Below are positions 7,230-13,820 of a stretch of DNA of 46,115 nt, in pieces. Both the position numbers and the translations under genes were made by a program. How positions within the stretch are numbered: position 1 is the stretch's first letter; each line of letters opens with the position of its first letter. Origin of the DNA: Streptomyces rugosispiralis (GTDB lineage: Bacteria; Actinomycetota; Actinomycetes; Streptomycetales; Streptomycetaceae); assembly GCF_024505145.1 (NCBI RefSeq), contig NZ_JANIAA010000059.1, positions 1 through 46,115 of the forward strand, read 5' to 3'. The notes under the pieces are model-generated. The model did not search any database and was not told where the DNA came from. It saw only the letters and a list, made by a program, of their open reading frames with translations.

Positions 7230-8114
7230 ATGGAGGACCAGGCGGTCTGTTGCTACCGGCACCCCCAGCGGGAGACCGGCATCAGCTGCACCCGCTGTGA
7301 GCGCCCGATCTGCCCCGAGTGCATGATCAGCGCGTCTGTGGGGTTCCAGTGCCCCGAATGTGTGAGCGGACGGGCGTCCGTCGGATCCGGGGCCTCGGCC
7401 GCCGGTCCGCCGCCGCGCGCCGCCCAGCCGCGCACCCTGGCCGGCGGCACGATGGCCTCCGACCCCCGGCTGATCACCAAGATCCTGGTGGCCATCAACA
7501 TCGCGGTATGGCTCGCCGCGCTGTCCGTGGGCGACCGGCTGGTGAACGATCTCGACCTGGTCGGCCGGGCCTACGACCCCGGCACGGTGCAGATCGTCGG
7601 CGTCGCCGAGGGGCAGTGGTGGCGGCTGGTGACCTCGGTCTTCCTCCATCAGCAGCTGATGCACATCGCCTTCAACATGCTCTCGCTGTGGTGGATCGGC
7701 GGCCCGCTGGAGGCCGCGCTCGGCCGTGTCCGCTTCATCGTGCTCTACGCGCTGTCGGGGCTGGGCGGCAGTGCGCTGTCATATCTCCTGGCCGCGCAGA
7801 ACCAGCCGTCGCTGGGCGCCTCCGGCGCGATCTTCGGCCTGCTCGGCGCCACCGCCGTGCTGATGCGCCGGCTGAACTACGACATGCGGCCGGTCATCGC
7901 GCTGCTGGCGCTGAATCTGCTCTTCACCTTCACCTGGTCCGGCATCGCCTGGCAGGCCCATGTCGGCGGCCTGGTCGCGGGCACGGTGGTGGCGTACGGG
8001 ATGGTGCACGCGCCCCGGGAGAAGCGGGCGCTGGTGCAGCGGGGGACCTGCGTCCTGGTGCTGCTCGCGATCGTCGCGATGGTGTGGATCCGGACGGTGC
8101 AGCTCACCGGCTGA
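7230..8114 (+). CDS. Rhomboid family intramembrane serine protease with N-terminal zinc finger
   Basis: A 294-residue integral membrane protein. Residues 7-44 hold a Cys/His cluster (CCYRHP, CTRCERPICPEC, CPEC) typical of the B-box-like zinc-binding module of actinobacterial rhomboids. From about residue 82 there are six or more membrane helices. The catalytic serine sits in GASGAIFG (S198) and the histidine in HVGG (H244), and HQQLMHIAFNM fits the conserved helix-2 motif. It should cleave membrane protein substrates within the bilayer; its targets are unknown. The ATG at 7230 follows GGGGA. It lies between ppiA and crgA. Confidence 0.93.
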   Translation: MEDQAVCCYRHPQRETGISCTRCERPICPECMISASVGFQCPECVSGRASVGSGASAAGPPPRAAQPRTLAGGTMASDPRLITKILVAINIAVWLAALSVGDRLVNDLDLVGRAYDPGTVQIVGVAEGQWWRLVTSVFLHQQLMHIAFNMLSLWWIGGPLEAALGRVRFIVLYALSGLGGSALSYLLAAQNQPSLGASGAIFGLLGATAVLMRRLNYDMRPVIALLALNLLFTFTWSGIAWQAHVGGLVAGTVVAYGMVHAPREKRALVQRGTCVLVLLAIVAMVWIRTVQLTG

Positions 8115-8134
8115 AGCCACCGGCTGAGCGGGGC

Positions 8135-8157
8135 GGCCGACCGATGAGCGGTCGGCC
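8135..8157 (+). terminator. Hairpin after the rhomboid gene
   Basis: A perfect 9-bp GC stem (GGCCGACCG with its complement CGGTCGGCC) with a 5-nt loop, 20 bp after the rhomboid stop. There is no U-tract, as is common for actinobacterial terminators. Confidence 0.6.
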
Positions 8158-8189
8158 ACGGCCACCTGGGACGAGCCGGACCCGGTCAG

Positions 8190-8388
8190 TTGTCCACAGC
8201 GCGTGGCGGATCTTACGCAACCTGTGGAGAACTTGCGCACGCCCCCCGACTGACCTGCGTTTTCGCAGGAAGGCGGGGGTGTGAACGATCGAACAGACAC
8301 CCGTCACCGGTCACACCGGCGTCAACACGGCAGAGGTTATCCACAGATCTTCTGAGTTTTCCCCGGCTGTGGATAACTCTGTGGACAA
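8190..8388. promoter_or_regulatory. Cluster of DnaA boxes
   Basis: Five DnaA-box-like 9-mers fall in 199 bp of non-coding DNA. TTGTCCACA is at 8190-8198 (plus) and 8380-8388 (minus), TTATCCACA at 8337-8345 (plus) and 8368-8376 (minus), and the near match TTCTCCACA at 8223-8231 (minus). TTGTCCACA is the preferred Streptomyces form. The last three lie within 52 bp in mixed orientation. A CCTGCG-TTTT-CGCAGG hairpin (8254-8269) lies between the groups. The region has no gene (8115-8416). High-affinity clusters outside oriC that titrate DnaA are known in S. coelicolor; that this is one is inferred. Confidence 0.8.
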
Positions 8389-8416
8389 CCTGGGGACGAG
8401 CGTGGGGACCGCTGGG

Positions 8417-8674
8417 TCACTTCCACTGGGTGGAGACGACGAACCCCGCGGCGATGAAGCCGAAGCCGACCACGATGTTCCAGTTGCCCAGCGATTCGAC
8501 CGGCATGTCCCCCGTGGTCACGTAGAAGATGACGATCCACGCGAGGCCGATCAGGAACATGGCCAGCATCAGCGGTGCCACCCACCGGCGGCCGCTGTTC
8601 AGACTGATGCTGGCTGCCTGCTTCGCCGGCGGCGGCGTGAAGTCGTCCTTCTTGCGGATCCGTGACTTCGGCAC
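8417..8674 (-). CDS. crgA: Cell division protein CrgA
   Basis: An 85-residue membrane protein of the CrgA/WhiP family (SepF/FtsZ-ring-associated division regulator in actinomycetes). It has a basic cytosolic N-terminus (MPKSRIRKKDDF), two membrane helices (about 31-52 and 64-81) joined by a short loop, and the family ending VSTQWK. The start is the GTG at 8674, preceded by AGGAG; longer in-frame starts would give an atypical N-terminus. In Streptomyces CrgA restrains FtsZ assembly during aerial growth. Its promoter faces the DUF881 gene, and its 3' end abuts the DnaA-box cluster. Confidence 0.95.
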   Translation of the reverse strand: MPKSRIRKKDDFTPPPAKQAASISLNSGRRWVAPLMLAMFLIGLAWIVIFYVTTGDMPVESLGNWNIVVGFGFIAAGFVVSTQWK

Positions 8675-8819
8675 GAGGAACTCTCCTGTCGATGCGCTGC
8701 GTGACCGCGCGGGGATGTGTACGGACGGCGCCGGGGCGGGACAGCGACGGGGACCACGTCCCTCCCCCACACGTCCGTTAGCGTAGTCCTTCCGCGGCGT
8801 CGTAAGGAGTAAGGGTACG

Positions 8820-9590
8820 TTGAGCAATTCCGCTGACTCCCCCACCCCGGCGTCCCGCCGCCCCCGGTTCCGCCCCGTGCGGCTGCTGACCGGCGCGGTC
8901 TTCGCGCTGGCCGGAGTGATCTTCTGGACCAGTTTCAATACGGCCCAGGGCACCAACCTCCGCAGTGATGAATCGATGCTGCGGCTCTCCGATCTCATCC
9001 AGGAGCGCAGCCGTAAGAACGGCACCCTGGGCGACAGCACGGGCAAAATACGCTCCGAGGTCGACGCCCTCGCCCGGCGGGACAACGGCAGCACCCAGGC
9101 CGAGCGCCGCAAGCTGGCCGAGCTGGAGCAGACCGCCGGGACCAAGAAGCTCACCGGCCCCGGCCTCACCGTCACCCTCACCGACGCCCCGCCGAACGCC
9201 ACCCCGCAGATCCCCGGCGTCCCGGACCCCCAGCCCAATGATCTCGTCATCCACCAGCAGGACCTCCAGGCCGTGGTGAACGCGCTGTGGCAGGGCGGCG
9301 CCGAAGGGATCAAGGTCATGGACCAGCGGCTGATCTCCACCAGCGCGGTGCGCTGCGTCGGCAACACCCTGATCCTCCAGGGCCAGGTCTACTCGCCGCC
9401 CTACAAGGTCACCGCCGTGGGTGACCGGGGCAAGCTGGGCGCCGCCCTCGCCGCCTCGCCCGCGATCCAGAACTACCGCAGCTATGTCGACGCGTACGGC
9501 CTCGGCTGGAAAGTCGACCAGCACAACACGGTGACTCTTCCCGGCTACTCCGGCACAGTGGATCTGCACCAGGCACAGCCCATCGGATAG
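8820..9590 (+). CDS. DUF881 family membrane-anchored protein
   Basis: A 256-residue protein. An Arg-rich N-terminus leads into one membrane helix (about 22-40), then an extracytoplasmic helical segment (50-105) and the DUF881 fold (110-250) with LTGPGLTVTLTDAP and LIHQQDLQAVVNALWQGGAEGIKV-like features. The start is a TTG at 8820 with AAGGAG about ten bases upstream. The same gene lies between crgA and the pabA-like gene in Mycobacterium, so it belongs to the conserved division/wall cluster. Its role is not known. Confidence 0.9.
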   Translation: MSNSADSPTPASRRPRFRPVRLLTGAVFALAGVIFWTSFNTAQGTNLRSDESMLRLSDLIQERSRKNGTLGDSTGKIRSEVDALARRDNGSTQAERRKLAELEQTAGTKKLTGPGLTVTLTDAPPNATPQIPGVPDPQPNDLVIHQQDLQAVVNALWQGGAEGIKVMDQRLISTSAVRCVGNTLILQGQVYSPPYKVTAVGDRGKLGAALAASPAIQNYRSYVDAYGLGWKVDQHNTVTLPGYSGTVDLHQAQPIG

Positions 9591-9643
9591 CACCGGCGGA
9601 CCGGCGCGCGGCACCGGCTCAGCGGGGCGGACAGTGGGGGCCG

Positions 9644-10321
9644 ATGAGAACGCGGCTGATCGTCAGGACGCTCAGTGAGATCTGCGTCACCGTCGGAGCC
9701 TTGATCATCCTTTTGGTGGTCTACGTCCTGTACTGGACCTCGGTACGGGCCGACCGCGCCATGGACGGCGAGATCGACCACCTCCAGGACCGCTGGGCCA
9801 CCGGTACGGTCAGCGCCGGTGCCGAGCCCTCCGCGAAGCCCCGCCGCTACCGGCCCGGCGCCTCCTTCGCGATCATGTACATCCCGCGGTTCGGCGACGG
9901 CTGGGCCAAGCCCGTCCTCGAGGGCACCGCCACCGGCACCCTGAAGAAGGGGCTCGGCCACTACTCCCGCACCGCCCGCCTCGGCGCCCTCGGCAACTTC
10001 GCCGTCGCCGGGCACCGCCGCACCTACGGCGACCCCTTCAAGGACTTCCCCGAGCTGCGCCCCGGTGACGCGGTGGTGCTGACCGACGGCACGACCTGGT
10101 TCACCTACCGCGTCGACCGGCGGCCCTACCGCACCCTGCCGACCGACACCGGGGTGATCGATCCGGTGCCGCGCGCGTCCGGCTTCCGGCGCCCCGGCCG
10201 CTATCTCACGCTGACCACCTGCGAGCCGGAGTGGGGCCACAGCCACCGGCTGATCACCTGGGCACACCTCGACGCGACCCAATCCGTAGCCCAAGGCAAG
10301 CCCAAGGCTTTGTACAGCTGA
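9644..10321 (+). CDS. Class E sortase (first of three)
   Basis: A 225-residue transpeptidase predicted to attach surface proteins to peptidoglycan. It has an N-terminal membrane anchor (about 14-33), then the sortase beta-barrel. The catalytic residues are in place: H124 (AGHRRTYGDPF), C193 (LTLTTCEPE) and R202 (HSHRLITW). Class E enzymes prefer LAXTG signals; in Streptomyces they anchor chaplins. ATG at 9644 follows a GGGGG site. It lies 53 bp after the DUF881 gene and is likely cotranscribed with it. Confidence 0.92.
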   Translation: MRTRLIVRTLSEICVTVGALIILLVVYVLYWTSVRADRAMDGEIDHLQDRWATGTVSAGAEPSAKPRRYRPGASFAIMYIPRFGDGWAKPVLEGTATGTLKKGLGHYSRTARLGALGNFAVAGHRRTYGDPFKDFPELRPGDAVVLTDGTTWFTYRVDRRPYRTLPTDTGVIDPVPRASGFRRPGRYLTLTTCEPEWGHSHRLITWAHLDATQSVAQGKPKALYS

Positions 10322-10405
10322 CCCTCCGGCCCCACCCCTCGCCCCTTACTCTGGTGCTGCACTCCGGTGCTGCAATCGACTTCGTCATCGGTGAGTAGGG
10401 ATGGC

Positions 10406-10582
10406 ATGTACGGCTGGATCTGGCGGCATCTGCCGGGTAACGCATGGGTGCGGGCAGTGATTTCGCTCGTGCTGGTGCTGGCGATCGTCTTCGTGCTCTT
10501 CCAGTACGTCTTCCCCTGGGCGGAGCCCCTGCTGCCGTTCAACGACGTGACGGTCGACCAGGGAATGGCGGGTCCGCGATGA
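10406..10582 (+). CDS. Small single-pass membrane protein
   Basis: A 58-residue protein with a hydrophobic segment (about 14-37, AVISLVLVLAIVFVLFQYVF) and a short polar tail. The end overlaps the start of the amidotransferase gene (ATGA), so translation is probably coupled. The ATG at 10406 is preferred; an in-frame GTG at 10391 would add five residues. I do not recognise a family. Its position between sortase genes suggests a wall-related or accessory role, which is inference. Confidence 0.75.
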   Translation: MYGWIWRHLPGNAWVRAVISLVLVLAIVFVLFQYVFPWAEPLLPFNDVTVDQGMAGPR

Positions 10583-11229
10583 GCACGCGCATCCTGGTCG
10601 TCGACAACTACGACAGCTTCGTCTTCAACCTCGTCCAGTACCTCTACCAGCTCGGCGCCGAGTGCGAGGTGGTGCGGAACGACGAGGTCTCCCTCGGCCA
10701 CGCCCAGGACGGCTTCGACGGAGTCCTGCTGTCCCCCGGGCCCGGCACCCCGGAGGAGGCCGGGGTCTGCGTCGACATGGTGCGGCACTGCGCGGGCACC
10801 GGCGTACCGGTGTTCGGCGTCTGCCTGGGGATGCAGTCCATGGCCGTCGCGTACGGCGGTGTCGTCGGACGGGCCCCGGAGCTGCTGCACGGCAAGACCT
10901 CGCTGGTGGCCCATGAGGGAGCCGGCGTCTTCAGCGGGCTGCCCACCCCCTTCACCGCCACCCGCTATCACTCGCTGGCCGTGGAACGGGGGACGGTGCC
11001 CCCCGAGCTGGAGATCACGGCCTGGACGGAGACCGGCATCGCCATGGGTCTGCGCCACCGTGAACTGCGGGTCGAGGGCGTCCAGTTCCACCCCGAGTCG
11101 GTCCTCACCGAATGGGGCCACCGGATGCTCGCCAACTGGCTGGTGGAGTGCGGGGACACGGATGCCGTGGGGCGGTCCGCGGGGCTCGCCCCGGTGGTCG
11201 GGGCGGTCGGCGGTAAGGCCGGCGAGTGA
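10579..11229 (+). CDS. pabA: Class I glutamine amidotransferase, PabA/TrpG type
   Basis: A 216-residue cytosolic glutaminase that supplies ammonia to chorismate for 4-amino-4-deoxychorismate (folate) or anthranilate (tryptophan). The oxyanion motif SPGPGTPEEAG, the nucleophile C82 in FGVCLGMQ, and the dyad H171/E173 in FHPES are all present. No synthase component I gene (pabB/trpE) is in the window, so its partner is elsewhere. Both ends overlap neighbours by 4 bp: the small membrane protein upstream (ATGA) and a sortase downstream (GTGA). The equivalent mycobacterial gene is usually annotated trpG/pabA. PabA versus TrpG cannot be decided here. Confidence 0.88.
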   Translation: MSTRILVVDNYDSFVFNLVQYLYQLGAECEVVRNDEVSLGHAQDGFDGVLLSPGPGTPEEAGVCVDMVRHCAGTGVPVFGVCLGMQSMAVAYGGVVGRAPELLHGKTSLVAHEGAGVFSGLPTPFTATRYHSLAVERGTVPPELEITAWTETGIAMGLRHRELRVEGVQFHPESVLTEWGHRMLANWLVECGDTDAVGRSAGLAPVVGAVGGKAGE

Positions 11230-12935
11230 CCGGACCGCGCCCCGAGCGCGAGGGCGCCGCCCAGGGCACCCGGGAGCCCGCCCCGTACGCGCCGTACGGG
11301 TCTCATGAGCGGCCCGCCGCCCCCGGTGCGCACGGCGCCCATGGGGACCCGGACGCGTTCCCGGCGACTGCGGAGGGCCTGCGGGACCCGCTGACCGACC
11401 CACTGCCGGACTCCGCCCCGGCCGGGCCCACCGGACGTGCCGTGGGCACCGCGTCGCTCTCGGTGCCGCCGCCCACCGGCCGCAGACGGCGCGCCCGCCC
11501 GGCCGCCGCGGGGCCGGAGGAGGCCGCCGAGGCGGCCGGATCGCCCACGGGGCGTCGCCGCGCTCGCACGGTCCCGTCGGGGGCGGAGACCGCTGAGGCC
11601 GCCGGGCCGCCCACCGGGCGCAGACGCGCCCGTACGGCCCCGGCGGGGCCGGAGGAGGCCGCTGAGGCGGCCGGGCCGCCCACCGGGCGCCGCCGCGCCC
11701 GTGCGGCCCCCACAGGGCCCTCAGAGCCCGCATACGCCGCTCAGTCGCCCGCTCGCCCCCCGGGGCCGTTCCCGCGCTCGGGCGAGGGCGAGACGTCCCC
11801 CCGGTCCGCCGAGACGTCCCCCCGGTCCGCCGAGACGTCCCCCCGGTCCGCCGAGGCCTCCGCACGCGCCCCGGAGGCCGCCGAGACGGCCGTCCTGCCC
11901 CCGGTGAGGCCCCGGGGCGACGCCGAGACGGCCGTCCTGCCCCCGGTGAGGCCCCAGGGCGACGACGAGACGGTCGCCCTGCGCGCCGTGGAGGCCCCGG
12001 CCGCCGACCGGACCATGCTGCTGCGCAAGGTCGAGGCCGACCGGGACGGCGATCCCGAGCCCGCGCCCGGCGGCCGGGCCGCCCGCCGTAAGGCCGCCCA
12101 GGGGGCCGGGAAGCGCGCCGGAAAGCATGGCTCCCGCGCCGCCCGGAGTGGCACGGCGGAAGCGGGCGCCACCCGGGCGGCGGAGGGCGCGGGGAGCGCC
12201 GGGGACGCCCGGCCCCGCACCCGTATGGAGGCCAAGCGCGCCGCGCGGGCGCGCAAGGACAGCCCCGGCGTGGTGGCGAGCCGGGTGGTCGGCGAGCTGT
12301 TCATCACGCTCGGCGTGGTGATGCTGCTCTTCGTCACCTATCAGCTGTGGTGGACGAACATCCTTGCCCATCAGCAGGCCAGCGGCGCCGCGAACAACCT
12401 GCAGAAGAAGTGGGACGAGAGCGGCGACGAGCGGGACCCGGGCACCTTCTCCCCCGGACAGGGGTTCGCGATCATCTACATCCCCAAGCTGGATGTGAAG
12501 GCCCCGATCGCGGAGGGCATCGACAAGCACAAGGTCCTCGACCGCGGCATGGTCGGCCACTACGGCAAGAGCCCGCTGAAGACCGCCATGCCGTGGGACA
12601 AGAAGGGCAACTTCGCGCTCGCCGGGCACCGAAACACCCATGGCGAGCCGTTCCGCTACATCAACCGCCTCAAGCCCGGCGACGAGATCGTCGTCGAGAC
12701 GCAGAGCCGGTACTACACCTACGCGATGAGCAGCATCCTGCCGCAGACGTCGCCGTCCAACACGGGCGTCATCAAGCCGGTGCCGCCCGGCTCCGGCTTC
12801 ACCGGACCCGGGCGGTACATCACGCTGACCACCTGCACCCCGGAGTTCACCAGCACCTACCGGATGATCGTGTGGGGCAAGATGGTCGAGGAGCGGCCGC
12901 GTAGTGAGGGAAAGCCGGACGCGCTGGTCGAATGA
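11226..12935 (+). CDS. Class E sortase with long repetitive N-terminal extension (second of three)
   Basis: A 569-residue sortase, more than twice the family's usual length. Residues 1-350 are low-complexity and rich in Ala, Pro, Arg and Glu, with several tandem repeats (PTGRRRAR-type and TSPRSAE units), then Lys/Arg-rich. A membrane helix lies at about 359-382 (ELFITLGVVMLLFVTYQLWW), so the extension should be cytosolic. The catalytic domain has H468 (AGHRNTHGEPF), C537 (LTTCTPEF) and R546. The GTG start overlaps the amidotransferase stop (GTGA), which fixes the start and implies coupling. The extension may bind a cytosolic partner; no function is shown. Confidence 0.9.
   Translation: MTGPRPEREGAAQGTREPAPYAPYGSHERPAAPGAHGAHGDPDAFPATAEGLRDPLTDPLPDSAPAGPTGRAVGTASLSVPPPTGRRRRARPAAAGPEEAAEAAGSPTGRRRARTVPSGAETAEAAGPPTGRRRARTAPAGPEEAAEAAGPPTGRRRARAAPTGPSEPAYAAQSPARPPGPFPRSGEGETSPRSAETSPRSAETSPRSAEASARAPEAAETAVLPPVRPRGDAETAVLPPVRPQGDDETVALRAVEAPAADRTMLLRKVEADRDGDPEPAPGGRAARRKAAQGAGKRAGKHGSRAARSGTAEAGATRAAEGAGSAGDARPRTRMEAKRAARARKDSPGVVASRVVGELFITLGVVMLLFVTYQLWWTNILAHQQASGAANNLQKKWDESGDERDPGTFSPGQGFAIIYIPKLDVKAPIAEGIDKHKVLDRGMVGHYGKSPLKTAMPWDKKGNFALAGHRNTHGEPFRYINRLKPGDEIVVETQSRYYTYAMSSILPQTSPSNTGVIKPVPPGSGFTGPGRYITLTTCTPEFTSTYRMIVWGKMVEERPRSEGKPDALVE
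11472..11744. repeat. 66-69 bp tandem repeat in sortase extension, four copies
   Basis: Four in-frame copies code for 22-23 residue units of the form PTGRRRARxxPxG, then an Ala/Glu stretch ending AAG. The third and fourth copies are almost identical, suggesting recent amplification. Confidence 0.8.
11790..11852. repeat. 21-bp tandem repeat, three copies
   Basis: Three exact copies of a 21-bp unit (11790, 11811, 11832) code for TSPRSAE repeats in the sortase extension. A fourth, diverged unit (ASARAPE) follows. Confidence 0.85.
11880..11963. repeat. 42-bp tandem repeat, two copies
   Basis: Two copies (11880-11921 and 11922-11963) with one difference code for a duplicated AETAVLPPVRPxGD segment of the sortase extension. 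A diverged third copy (DETVALRAVEAP) follows. Confidence 0.85.
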
Positions 12936-12975
12936 GCGGGAACAGCCGGGTAACCAGAAAAAGGGGTACGACGCG

Positions 12976-13716
12976 GTGGCACGGACCGACCACGACGAGC
13001 GGCAGGACCGGCACCCCGGCCCGCCCGCAACGCCCAGCCGCCGTCCCGGCCGTGGACGGGTGGCCGCGGCCATCGCCGTCTTCGGCGAGCTGCTGATCAC
13101 CGCGGGGATCATCCTCGCCCTGTTCGTCGTCTACTCACTGTGGTGGACCAACGTCCTGGCCGACCGTGAGGCGAAGAAGCAGGGCGACCGGGTGCGCAAG
13201 CACTGGGCGCAGCAGGGGCCGGGCGAGCTGGACACCAAGAGCGGCATCGGCTTCCTGCACGTGCCGTCCATGCACAACGGCGAGGTGCTGGTCAAGAAGG
13301 GCACCAGCACCGAGACCCTCAACGACGGCGTGGCCGGGTACTACACCAAGCCGGTCAAGTCCGCGATGCCGTGGGCCAAGAAGGGCAACTTCAGCCTGGC
13401 CGCGCACCGGGACGGGCACGGCGCGAAGTTCCACAACATCGACAAGGTCCACGAGGGCGACCCGGTGGTCTTCGAGACCCGCGACACCTGGTACGTCTAC
13501 AAGGTCTACGCGACGCTGCCGGAGACCTCGAAGTACAACGTGGACGTGCTGGAAGCGGTCCCGAAGGAGTCGGGCCGGAAGCGGCCGGGCCGCTACATCA
13601 CGCTCTCGACCTGCACCCCCGTCTACACCTCCCGCCACCGCTACATCGTGTGGGGCGAGCTGGAGCGCACCGAGAAGGTCGACGCGGACCGCACGCCCCC
13701 CGAGGAACTGCGCTGA
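12976..13716 (+). CDS. Class E sortase (third of three)
   Basis: A 246-residue sortase. A short polar N-terminus precedes a membrane helix (about 34-58, AAIAVFGELLITAGIILALFVV...). The catalytic domain carries H144 (LAAHRDGHG), C213 (LSTCTPVY) and R222 (SRHRYIVW). The histidine loop differs from the other two enzymes (AHRDGHG rather than GHRNTHG), which may alter substrate choice. The GTG at 12976 is preceded by AAGGGG; a longer in-frame GTG at 12904 overlaps the previous sortase and would add an atypical head. It is the last gene of the sortase unit. Confidence 0.9.
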   Translation: MARTDHDERQDRHPGPPATPSRRPGRGRVAAAIAVFGELLITAGIILALFVVYSLWWTNVLADREAKKQGDRVRKHWAQQGPGELDTKSGIGFLHVPSMHNGEVLVKKGTSTETLNDGVAGYYTKPVKSAMPWAKKGNFSLAAHRDGHGAKFHNIDKVHEGDPVVFETRDTWYVYKVYATLPETSKYNVDVLEAVPKESGRKRPGRYITLSTCTPVYTSRHRYIVWGELERTEKVDADRTPPEELR

Positions 13717-13759
13717 CCCGAGGAACTGCGCCGGCCCCCGGCGGGCCCTGAGCACGGAG

Positions 13760-13794
13760 AAGCCCCCGGCACCCTGAGAAGGTGCCGGGGGCTT
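13760..13794. terminator. Bidirectional terminator between the sortase unit and pknB
   Basis: A perfect 14-bp stem (AAGCCCCCGGCACC with its complement at 13781-13794) and a 7-nt loop, in the gap between the convergent third sortase and pknB. Confidence 0.85.
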
Positions 13795-13820
13795 CCCGTG
13801 TCACGGTGCCCGGAGGCCGG

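Noticed and set aside
12904..12975. Earlier start for the third sortase
   Set aside because: It would overlap the second sortase by 32 bp and add a non-conserved head; the GTG at 12976 has a good ribosome site.
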